Part shown: positions 45,528 through 57,500 of the stretch, in pieces | How positions within the stretch are numbered: the first letter of the stretch is position 1 | Layout of the letters: each line of letters opens with the position of its first letter | The notes under the pieces: generated by a model | What the model saw: the letters and a program-made list of their open reading frames with translations, nothing else | What the model was told of the DNA's origin: nothing | The model's database searches: none | Source of the DNA: Acanthaster planci | Lineage: Eukaryota > Echinodermata > Asteroidea > Valvatida > Acanthasteridae | Length of the DNA: 60,000 bases | Direction: 5' to 3' | Assembly (NCBI RefSeq): GCF_001949145.1 | Contig: NW_019091517.1 | Coordinates: 279,457 to 339,456, forward strand | Program-made: the position numbers and the translations under genes

Positions 45528-48000
45528 TTATGAACTGAAGACTTGTTTCTTGCTGGAGTCAGGCAAGGAGCGCATCTCAATCTTCCGTAGCTGTTTCTTC
45601 TTCATCCGCTTGATCTTGGCAGGATTGGAAATCTGTAAAGACAACATTTTTCACAATAACGTGAGGGTTGCTCAGCTGGCTCTCAAATTCATGGGTGAAC
45701 AGTTCACGGTTGCTGTGCTCAGCACAAAAATTTCATGAGTGCACACAGAGATTTCCATTGTTTTGTTACAATGTTAAGCAAATGTTTCCTCCAAGGTTAG
45801 CATGCCTTTTTGCTTTGCTTACCGCTTACAGGCTCCATAATACGTGGAGCATCTGTTAGCATAAAATTCATGTGCTTAGCAGCATCATGAAATTGGCTCT
45901 AGACAATCAAAGTGCATGTAAGCTTTCAGATTAAACTGAACCAGCTGGCTCACTCAGTCCAGTTCAGTTTCTGTCCTGTAGAGACAACCAACACATGACT
46001 CAAATCCTTGATGCTACTCACCACTTGAACAATTTCTGACTTCCGTTCGTTCTCCAGCTTGCGCTTAATCTTCTTGGCTCTGTGCTGTTTCTTTCTCTGA
46101 AAGGTATTGGCAAAAAATGAATGACTTCAGATACAAACAAAACACACATAAAACGGGCAAGTTAATGCTACGTTGTCTGCATGGGGCTGGTTCCAAAAAG
46201 TCTCCAGGGATGCTGTAGTACCAGTACACGTGCATGTCTGGCGCCATCCTGTCCAAAAGATAGAGAGATACTGCAATATATTTTGAAATCACAAAACATC
46301 TAGGAAGCATGTCTGTGATTTTGAGATACACATGTATACAACTTAGTTAACTTCAGCATAGGCAAAAATTGGGGGGGGGGAGCTTAACATAATTTGGAAT
46401 AAAAGAGGGACAAATGCCAGTCCCCCTTTCTCTCCTAAAAGCATATGGACATCCGTCCTCGAGTCCCTAATGGACAGGAGCAAACCTCAAGCTCTTTGCT
46501 TTTTGTCTCCTTCAACTCGGCTTCAAACGCCTTCAGGTTCTTCATCTCTGCCTTCTGCTGCATTTTTTTCTGCCAGGAGCTTTTGAGTGGTCGGTCCTGC
46601 TTCATCCCTGAAAAACTGAGAAGAAAAAGTTGATGTTAGATTTAGAGCCGCTTTTGGGAAGCATGGTTATAACCGAAGGAGTTGGCCTTCATTCATTTCC
46701 ATAAGTTCAAATTGAGCAGTTGTGCAAACCTACTGTATCACTTTACACCTCTTCATCTCTATCCTGGGCCCCACACCTGTGTTTACATTTGGAACGTTGA
46801 CTATGGAAATAGCATTCCTATCTGCCCCTAGTTAAAGTGCACCCCCAAGCAGCAAAAGAAAGACAGACGGTATTAAGTTTTCCAAGCGGGTCTTGCATGC
46901 GTTCTCCATGTACATGTACGTGCCATTGATCTCCATTACAAATGCGCGTCTGTGCAGTGAGTACCAAAAAACATACCCTCTTTTGTTCCACTCGGAGTGG
47001 ATAACGATTTATACAGGTACAGGTACATGTATGTTCTTATTACAGTCTGCATTCCTAAGATTTCTGTTAAGCGCAATCTTGAACCTTGTGACAATTTATT
47101 GTATTCCATCCTGACTTGATTTGCCTATGAATAACATCCATAAGTAGGATAACCAACTCAGAAGGGAGTCCCTTAATGGCTGGTGTCCAGTCAGACAGAT
47201 TGACTGTTACCTACTCGATTCAAACCAACCCGACCAATTGCCAACACGGCAGGCATGCTAACTTGACTATTCATCATGTAACTCTAATATAAGCATGACA
47301 AGGTACATGTAGTTTGAGTTCAGAACTGGTAAGTGGGTTAGCAATCCCTGAGTTTACATAATTACCGATTTGTCTGCTCTGTTTTCCATGTTCTGCCAGA
47401 CTTGGGCCTTCCTTTGGGTTTGACTGCCTGTCCATCAGCATACGATTCTTGCTTGTACAGTTGCAACACCTCCTTAACATTCAAAGCCTTGACTTCTAAT
47501 CTCTCATCACGCTTGTTTTCTTCCTCAATTTCTGATGTTGTGGGTGCATTTTCTTTTGTTCCACAAGTGGCAGTGGGGACTAGTTTGGAAATATCTATGT
47601 CTTGCATCCCATTGTCTGGAGATGTTTTTTCACTTTTAGACCTAGATTCCTTTGGCATTCTATCAGGAGAGGATGTGGAAGAGATGCACGATTCTAGAGA
47701 TTCCCCTGTTTGCCTTTCACGCTCAACAGTCAGTTTTCTCTTCCTGCTCCTTTTCCTGCTCCGCCTGCCTTTTGTAGGTCTTTCCTGAGGACATCCATCA
47801 TTTGTTGTAACTGCATCTTTGTCACTGACTGGTGGTGTTGTAGTGGAGTCAGGTTGTGGCTTCTCATCATCAGCAGGTGATGGATTCCGCACGTCGAGGT
47901 CATTCTCCTGAACACTTGAATCATATCCACCTGATTCCTCAGAATGGCCTTTTGATTTTGGAGTTATTTTCGCGTTTCGTTGGCTCCGGGTTAAAACCAT
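45528..48000 (-). CDS. CCDC86: Coiled-coil domain-containing protein 86 (cyclon)
   Basis: Four exons on the - strand: 48000-47366, 46615-46486, 46096-46022, 45632-45528. Phases close at 314 aa (human 360). CCDC86 is a nucleolar and perichromosomal basic protein whose C-terminal half is related to yeast Cgr1, a ribosome-biogenesis factor. The first exon encodes a poorly conserved Ser/Thr/Asp/Pro-rich region with a basic cluster GRRSRKRSRKRKL (a likely nuclear/nucleolar signal), ending with GRPKSGRTWK. This joins RFSGMKQDRPLKSSWQKKMQ, then RKKQHRAKKIKRKLENERK and SEIVQVVISNPAKIKRMKKKQ-like sequence (split by the last intron). These three blocks align in order to the vertebrate C terminus. Long charged helices/coiled coil fill residues 215-300. 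The second intron has a weak donor (GTTTGC). The start ATG at 48000 is the first codon of a long frame and precedes a 513-bp divergent interval shared with RSRC2. Confidence 0.93.
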
Positions 48001-48513
48001 TCTTGAAATTTAGCTATTGACTAACTTTACTTCTCCAACTCTCCAACAGTATGATCAGACGACATGTACATGTACATTTGCGTTCACAAAAACACAAACA
48101 CAGATACGCCTAGCTCGCTCGGCGCAGGCACGTGTTCGCAGCTATGCCGATGATACTTTATCCGTACCGTGTCATGTATTGATATATTCACACATGCGCG
48201 TACATGCGGTCCGCGTATATAATGCGCAGCGGTTTCAGGCAGCGGTCACTTGGGCTACAGGGAAAGCGGGTCAGTATAAAATGTGGTGTAAGATTTTAAT
48301 TTATTTGATAAGGTAAATTTAGACCATATTCTTAAAGCTTAGCTTAAAGATACTTTTTGCATAGAAAATTAGACACAGATCAAAAAGAAGAACTTATTGG
48401 ACCCCAACCAGGAAAAAATAACACTCTAAATTAAAATGCTCCCACCTACATTTTAAATGAACGCATCCATGATCTCCCCCAATTGGGTGATATTACTCGC
48501 TTCCATTTTCAAC
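48001..48513. promoter_or_regulatory. Bidirectional promoter interval of CCDC86 and RSRC2
   Basis: Only 513 bp separate the two outward-facing start codons, so both core promoters and 5' UTRs must lie here. The CCDC86-proximal half is CpG-rich (about 48060-48240) and contains ACATGTACATGTACATT at about 48064 and a possible TATA-like GTATATAATGC at 48213. The RSRC2-proximal half is AT-rich. Confidence 0.6.
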
Positions 48514-51500
48514 ATGGACGGCATTTCTGGGTACGTGAGCGATTCTAGTGAAACAAGAAGTGGCGCTAATTCTCCTGCTGTTACTGCACTGAACGAAGAA
48601 CTGTTAAAAAAGGTTGGTACCATGTGTGTGCTTAGGGCTCTTTTCTTGAGCGTGGCCATTTTACATTAAAAATACTCCAGTCAAAGCCCCATGAAACGAA
48701 AATGAATACTTTGAACACGAACACGAAACATGCGAAACGTTGCACATCGCGAGCAATTTGAAGATTAACGCAGCCTTAACGTTGGGCTATGGCATGGAGG
48801 AAGGAATAGACAATTGTGTAAGCCGCCGTTCGGCTTTTGCTGTTGCTGTTCATGTTGTTCAGTTTGCGTTCGAGTCGGCTATTTTGCAGGCAAATTGTGG
48901 CATGGCTTTGATTGCAGGCACCCATTTATTAGCATGATTAGTGTATTACTAACGTAAGGTCTATAGCCAACTGGCCAAAAACGAAAATTCTTGTTTTGGG
49001 CATGTTGGGCTTGGCTTGAAAATGTGTGTGTATTAGTGGTAGAAAAATGCAGTGTTTGTTGCCACCTTTATTTTTTTTGCGATCCGTACATTACAACCTG
49101 ACCATGCTGACCACATCTCTTTCAATGTTGGAGTGCTTCGTCATGCACATTGCATTGGAAACAACTTAGCCTTTGGCTTTTTGGGTGCACGCGGTTGTTG
49201 GTTATCATGGTCATATCAATCTCCAACTTTACTGCCATGACTGCTACTACTAGGCCCCTACTACCAGACTACCAAAAAGTACTAGCCTACTTTCTAAACA
49301 TTAAGGCACTACTCCATAGGCCTTTCTGCACTCCACCTTTTTGATGGTTCCCCACGCTATGGCATTTTGAAAGCTCCCCAGTAGGGAGTCCAGTGAAACA
49401 CCAACTCTAAATTTTATATCTGAAAGCGTGTAAAAGTGTTTGTTTTCAATCAATGATTTCTGTCCTTTTTGTGCATCAAATTTTATATGTTAAAAAGCAG
49501 TTCTGTTGTAAAAGAACCACAATTTGTATTAGCGTAGTACCATTTATTATGTCTGTTTGTGCCGAGTTTTGGGTGTAAAGTTTGATGAAAATAATGTAAC
49601 TAAGATCAGCCTTTGTTTGTTGTCATGTGACATGGTCTCATCTAAGCCTGATATATGTACAAGTATCTCGCAAGACTTGACCAGGTTTGGAAGAATGATG
49701 TCAGCATCTTGTAGAGCTAAAAATACTCTTTCATTTGAGTATGACTCAAGGCATTTGACTGAAGTGCCGTCAACCGCCAAGCCTTGTTTTGGTTTGTGAA
49801 GACTACAAAAAGGTAACAAGAAAGTGCATTTTTCTGTTAAAAATCTCCCAAAACACACATAAGGAGTTGATGAAACATATATGATATGGTGTTTATTTGG
49901 AAGCTTGGAATTTCAGGAAGAAAAGGAAATTGTTTTTTGTCAAAAATGATGTTGAACTGGTGCCGAACTGCCCTTTTGTATTGGCCTGATGTCGCGCAAC
50001 TGTGGACATGGTATATGCATGTGTGTCAGATTGATGCATGGTGCATGGGGAGCAGGAGGCAAAAACCACACGTTATTTCAATCAAATGTTATCAAAAGAC
50101 CCTGTCAAACACAAACAGACTTAAAATAACTTATGACACCTGACAGACTTGGTCCCCTATTCGTATTTATTGATGACAAACTATCACATCAAAACTATGC
50201 TTCAGTGTTCTTTCACACATGTGTGATTTATCACTAAAAACTTCAAGCCCAACTCAACTGTGCTGTTACTGTATACATGTACATGTATCCTACACATGCA
50301 TTTTTATTATCGATACAGTTCTCCATAATAAAAGATATTGTTTACTTTACACTTCCTCTGTGACTCAACTACAGATATGTGTCCAACCAATGAGGATCAA
50401 GACCCCATGTGGTTCAAATACCTTGATGAAAATAAAACTTGTGTCCGCCCCAAAAAAGTGACGGACTAATTACATGTATACCTAATTTTAATAACAAAAC
50501 AAATTCATAACTTCACTATACTAGCAGCTATTGAGCTAAATTATATACCATTCAATTTCTTTTGAATTCTCTTTCCAGTGGTACTAAATTTGTGGGGTCT
50601 TAAGCATTAACAGGAAATGAGAGGAGAGAGTGAGAGAGACGTGAAGAAGTAACAAAAAAAATGGAAATTAGCATCGTCTGTATATGTCCATTCACACTGA
50701 AATTTTCTTAGGAAACATTTTAGGCATGTTTATAAAACTTTAAGCGTTTTACAAAATTATAGTGGGGAAAGATAACAAGGTTTTGGATCTCTTTCCTCAA
50801 TGTTGTTGCACATTGTGCTGGGTGACAAAAAGTACATGTATGACTGTTTACTGTTTGCAGTGCTATATGCAAATCAGTGCTGTATGCAGAAATTTGAATG
50901 CGGAACCACTGGTCCTAGAAAAAAAAGTTAGGCGCTAGGTCGATTTTTATACATACTGTACACACATTTGCAAAATAAACAGGCTACATGTAACTTACAA
51001 AATCTCACAAAACACACAGAAACATTATTCTGTCAATTATCTGCAGGACAGACAGGCTTTGGATTTTGTGCTTGCAGAATAAATAAAAAATGGCAACCAA
51101 TTAAATGGAGAAAAAAAGCTGAAAGAAAAGCCAAGGCATGTTTGTTCTCTTACGTTTTTGAGTATTTTGTACCTGGGACCAGACCAGACCAAGGGAAGCT
51201 TTGGTTTCAAACTTAACATACATTTCGGACTGAAACAAGTTTATTGCACTGAAATCGTGGCAGGCGTAGACTGCTAGTGTATTTATATGAATACTTGAAA
51301 CGTCTCAGCTCCCCATACTCGCTCTATACAGCATGGAACCACAAACCAGTCAACTCAGGTACCTAGTACCTGTACGTGCGTGTATGTACCTGCGTGTAAG
51401 TTACGTTGCAGTTCAAGTGGGCTCATGCTGTGTACATAGTAAGATGGAAAAAGAACCATGTGATCATGGAGACACATTGCTCGGTGCACGTAGAAGAAAA

Positions 51501-54500
51501 GTGGGCAGCGATTGTTTGTTAAATGTGACTGACAAGGTGGGCGACTAACGGGCACAAATCATGGTCGCCATTGGCGGTAAGAATTAAGGTTTGTTTGCAT
51601 ATACTTATCTTTTAGGCGCAAATGCGATTGTTGTGGTCATACTGTACAGTGCTGATGCAAGTCATAATGCCCATGTGCTCCACTTTTCCATTGTTGCTAA
51701 TTGCTTACACAGAATCTGCCTTTTGCATTTTGTCCACAGCTTAGAGATAAAAGAATGAAGAAGGGTCTTCTGCATGGACAGATGACTGATGAGCCAAGCG
51801 AGGAGACATCTGGTCCTGAAATTACTGGGAAAAGTACTAACATGGACCCTGTGATTGACAATGGTGAAAATGCCACTCAAAGTGCAACAGACCAGCCTGT
51901 CCTAGTTAAATTGCCTCAGGACTCGGTGACCACTGACCTAGTCAGGTCTCCGAGATCCCGCTCGCGGTCCTCATCTAGGTCCTTGTCTCGCTCAAAGTCG
52001 AAATCTCCAAAACGCTCATCCAGGCATCACCGCTCTGGCTCTGAATCACCCAAAACCCGAAAACATTCCAGGTCGCCAACACCCAGGAGGAAGCGCAGAT
52101 CCAGGTCTAGATCTGTGACCCCCAAAAAGAGGCGCCGGTCTCGGTCAAGAACGCCAAAGCGTAAATATTCAAGATCCAAGACACCAAAAGGGAAGCGGCG
52201 TTCTAGATCACGTACTCCGAGACGCTCTCGATCCAGGTCGCCCAAGCGTCGGAGTAGGTTGAGATCAAGATCCAGGTCTCGATCCCCTTTACGGCGAAGG
52301 CGTTCCAGATCAAGAACTCCCAAGCACAGACGTCCCAGCAATAGGAGACGAAGGCACAGTCGCTCAAGGTCACGGGACAGAAAGCGGAGACGAAGTAGGT
52401 CTGCCTCCAGAGAGAGGCGAAGATCTTTAGATCGTAAGTGACTGAGTAAATTGTTAAGATATGCTCACTCATCAATGAAAACAAAGTAGAATAAATCATT
52501 TTGACCCAGGCCTTACTAAATTCCAGAATGCAACAGTGGTCAAAAGTTGTGGTTTTGTTGCATTCAGAGCAGTCAACAAAAGAAGCAGCTAGAGAGTTCC
52601 TACCACAAGCTTTGCTTTTTGGAAACACCTACAAAATTTGAAGGGGAACCTTTCAATTAGGAAAGGGGGTGCGGTGCCTTGTGAGAACAGATTTAAACGG
52701 CAGGTAAATTTCTTTGTTTCCAAGGATGGATTTGCTCTGGGGAGATGTAAATTAATGTTGGATTTTTTTTTGGCCCTGCCTGATGTCGGGCAGGGCAAAA
52801 ATCCAAAATCTCGCGCTAATGCCTTTTACACACTAATTGTGCATGTGACGTATTCACTTCGGTACGCTGTGAGAGTAACGAAGTGTGACATCACTGTGAA
52901 CCAGAAAGTGCAGTGCAAACGAATGGAGTACGCGCTTGTGTTGGTTCATGCGCTGGTTCTTGCGCTAATGTCTTTTACACATTAATTGTACGTGTGACGT
53001 ATTCACTGTGGTTCTCTATGCCTTGGATGTTTACTCATTGCACTACACAATGCCACTGTTGTATTTCAATGCATTTTGTTGTATGCAGTAGGGTTCTTAT
53101 TTTAGACACATTGAATTCTGTTGAATATACGTGTATTAGGCTCCCTAGAGAAAGTGGGGATACAAATATCCTGGAAAGAGCTACTTGTATATCAATAGTA
53201 AAAGCCACTTGTAAACGGTGATGCTTTATCCACTAGGGTCACGACAACGGAAGCACAACCGTAGTCGAAGTCCAAGTGTAAGTAAGAGTCGAAGTAGATC
53301 GAGGAGTGTCAGCCGCAGTCCAAGTCCTCGTCGAGCACGCAGTTCTGACGTAAGTCAGCTTAGTAATCCGGGGTCAAATTGTTCTAAGGACTATAGTCTG
53401 TGTGAGCCAAACATTCTGTAGGACAAGCTGAATGTAAGCATAAAAGGGGAAGGAATTGAGTGCTCTGTAAAGAGTCAACACTGAAGGTCATGCTGGCCGG
53501 TTTAACACAGGAAAGGTGCATTATCCTGGAGAAGCCTTCATTTTTGTACTGTCTGGTCTGGTCACTTGACAGCAGAGACAGATTCTTCCAAGTTTGTTGA
53601 TGCTGAGCGGTGATGTGTTCAAATATCCTCGCAAACAGCTGAATCGAATAGTTCTGTGTTTTGTGGCAAACGGGTGCAGCGTGCTAGTACACTGCAGAAA
53701 GTAATTGCGACAAATAAGATCGCATTTGGTTTCAACCATCCTCTTGTCTCGTTGACATCATGCTGTGTATTGCTTGATGTCATTTTTTCACTGGTTTGCT
53801 CTACTTAAATGTTGGCTCACAGCTTGTATATAAATTGGATTTTTGTTTGTTTGTGTAATTAGCATTGAAGTAGATTTGGATTCCATTTGTGTGTAGAAAT
53901 AACTAGCCCTTTAGATTTTAGAAATCGAGTATATGGCATTTTTTTCATTCAGTCTTTTCAAAGTTTCAGGTAAGGTTAAATTCTTGTGACATATTTTGGC
54001 TGGTAACAAATGAAAAGAATCCTTTCATTTTTTCATTAGAAAGGTTGCCACGTTGTGGCTTTTTAAAAAATGTTTTTCTTAGAAAGTGACATGACTTGTC
54101 TTTCCGTAATGCTAAAATCTTTCAAAAATGCTTGCATTTTTTTGAAGAAGATTTCTTTAGGAATTTGTAAATCGATGGCATTGCCTTTTTTCTGTTACTC
54201 ATTCTTTTTTTAAAATCTTTTCAACGTGCCTGTCAAAACGGCATTTTTATTGAAATTGTGTAAAAGGGGGGTTGGGCGGAGCAGAGCAATTGTGATGTGA
54301 ATATAGACCTTGTAGGTTTAAGAGCCACATGGAAGATCTTTAGTTGATAACCTACTTTGCCATATACAATGAATATATCATTCAGCCTGGCTCACCGTCC
54401 CGTGAGTCAGTTGTTCCTGAGCGCCGGGATACCCACCCCGTCGTTGAGGCTGCACCCACAGCAAAGCAAAGTACGGCACACCAGGTGAATATCTAAGTAT

Positions 54501-57500
54501 TAGTGACCCGACAATCCCCGACCTTCCCTCCAAACCAGACACCGAAGGAGCGGGGTGAATCTGCCCCTCCTCATTCTTTTTTTTTTTCCCCGGGAAAAAA
54601 AAAGGCAGAGAGTTCATTGCCAAGAGTGTTTCACTCCGTGTTGCAAATTGCATGCCACTCTCTGCAAAGTGCCTTGCTACACACTCGCACATGTACTGCT
54701 GATTTCCTTTAAAAAAAAAAAAAAGAGATACGGACCATCATTATTAAGTTATTCGCTTGCTCCAAAAAAAGAAAAGAAAACTGTTCATCTGTTTCCCAGC
54801 TGCATCCTATGTTCATTAGCTGTATTTATTGTGGAAAGAATTCTCCTCACTAGTAAATACTAGCGTCACTCGCAAACAGTGGCACAAGTAGGGTGTTTGC
54901 ATGCCCAGTCAGGAAAATACTTCCTATAACTCATTCATAAACACTTCAGGCAGACCCAGTGGATAATGTGCGCAGCAAATCTGGTGAATGCACACAAATA
55001 GAGATAGGATCTACAGCATGCTGTATTCATGAACCGTCTTGACGAGACACGGAAACAACTTACCAAATCTGTAAAGCAAAGTGCAGTTGGACTCCTTCAG
55101 TGGGCACCGATAAAATGCCCCCTTGTGTTTATGTCCAGATAGATGTAACCCTTTCAGTGTGATACATGTACGTGAACCACAAATGCCCTGTCGTCCAGAA
55201 ATGTGCACACAAACAAATACGGTGCCCAATTATCTTTGACTTAGCTAATCATAGAACAATTAGATTTATGATCACCATTCCATGCCTGTAGCAGTAGATG
55301 ACAAGTTCCTTGTCATCCTGCGAAATAGACTTTGGAATTGTCTGCTGTAATAAGCTGTAATTCTTGGCTCGCTGTAAGCAGAGCAAGGAATTCCAGTCCA
55401 GCCCTCAGCACACCTTCCCTTTGGACTGGTAACATGTACATATACTTCAAAGTTTGAGTATAACATATGAATCTGTGAGAAGTAGGTTAGGTCTCCTACA
55501 TCCTGCTCATGCATGGCACACTTCTATGTTTGTACATGTACATGACACTGAAAGGGTTATTGTGTGGACATCAGGTAAACATTGGTGCATCTGCTGACAA
55601 CAGTTATTGCATGCAGTATCAGTTCCATTTGGCAGTAAAAAATATCACAGGTATGTTTTAGTACTGAATTGTTCTGTATCAGAATAGGTTTTAAACTGAG
55701 CCAGATTCAGATTTAAGCCTACATGTAGATTGGCCACATTACTCTTGGCCACAAAGAAATTTTAAAAAATAAAGGTTTTATAAGTGACTCAGTGGACTTG
55801 TTGAAATGGTAAACTCATGTAATCACTTTGGCTCAGTTTGAAACATGCACATTCAGCTTGGCAGTGTTATGATCAGAATCTGGTTCCCAAAACACTAACA
55901 CTGTTTTGTTGTTGGGCCATTTCCCTGAAAGAGCATTCTTCCCACAACAGGAGAGCAGCGTGTCCTCCTCGTCCCCACGGCTGGCTGAGGTCAGCACCTC
56001 CCGTCGCAGGAAAGTGGATTCCTCCAGCGAGCGACCCAGATCCTCCTCACTCAGCCCTGCCAGATCCGGCTCCCCATCTCCTAAGAAGAAAGACGCACGT
56101 TCCCCTTCACCCCAGTCCTTGTCCGGCAGCGAGCGGTCCAGGTCACCCACCCCTAAGCCCAAGTCGTCAAGTCGAGCCCGGGAATCCAGGTCAAGATCGG
56201 CATCCCCGGCAAAGAGGAAGCAGAAATCCAGTCGCCGTTCCCGGTCCGCCACGCCCAAGAAATCCAGACGGAGATCGCGGAGCCGGTCCCCAAGGCGGAG
56301 ACGGCGCCACAGTTCCCGCTCTCGGTCACGCTCACCAGCTCGACGCCGCAAATTATCACGGTCTCGCAAGAGGTCGAGTTCGAGGTCTCGGAAGAGATCG
56401 CGATCTAGATCTAATAGACGATCCAGGTCACGGTCTAAGAAGAGATCTGGCACACCGAAACGGCGTAGAAGATCAAGGTTTGTATTTAATAGCAAAATAC
56501 ATACTTAACAAGATAAGATATGGGCAGAACAACTGACATATCAAGGCAATTCATCTTCATTGTTAGTAGATTTTAAAACTATCTTAAAAAGCTGGTTGTC
56601 CAGGTTCCTCTTTAAAAGTAACATCTGATTTTTAAAGTTTCTTGCCATGCAGTAATTGACTTCATAAACACAGATGCTAATTTCTTGAAAAATTCTCTTC
56701 AAGAGGATATATTTTGGCTGTGTAATAGTTTTGAGACATTCCTCACTGCACGGAGTGCTCTTTGTGTGTGCATTTTTAGGTCCCGAAGCCCGCGGAAACG
56801 AAGACCAAGATCCAGATCACGTTCTCCACGTCGCCGGCGCTCAAGGTATGTGTACCACCCATAGTTTCACTAACCAAATCTTTAAAAGGAATCCAGGAAT
56901 GAAATTGTATGTGTATGTACAGATGCAAGTTGACTTGTTGAATTTTTTTTTTTTTCGGTGGGAGCTACTTCAGCAAACACCAACATGCCACCATATCTTT
57001 GAGAGTGCTATCTGACAGACTTTTCAAGATCCAAAGTTTTGACTCGTAATCCCTATTCTCTTTCTGGGAATCCGGTTCATTATGAAATGTTGATTTATAT
57101 TCATGTAGACCAATTTAAGCACAAGAGCATTGTACATTCAGGAAGCTTATCCATAGTGGGAAAAGCATTGTGCTACCTGTTGTACAAGAAAACTTACTCT
57201 TGGCTGTTTGGTCAACAGCTGCCAACCGGTCTGTTCAGCAAACAAAACCCATCCAAAATGATTGCTCTGTCTCTCTCCCTCCCCTCCCCCGATGCAATCT
57301 TACCAGATCCAGATCCCCCAGAAGGCGCCGGCGCAGCCGCAGCCGTAGCCGCAGCCGCTCACCCACCCCGATGACCCGGGTGAGGGACCCGGCTATGCAT
57401 GCCCAGGAGGCCCTGGCCCGTCGGCTGGAGCGGGCCAAGAAGCTGATGGAGATGAAGGAGAAGCGAGAGAAGGAGGAGAAAGAGAAGGTCCTGAAGGAGG

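Noticed and set aside
54575-54605. Palindrome of T-run, CCCCGGG and A-run
   Set aside because: Striking visually, but it is homopolymer runs around a SmaI-like core with an extra C. No second copy or functional context was seen.
55833-56495. 220-residue antisense frame rich in Leu/Asp/Arg
   Set aside because: It is the mirror of the RSRC2 RS-repeat exon on the opposite strand. The RS codon pattern keeps the antisense frame open, and no splice or homology evidence supports it. The same applies to 52027-52341.
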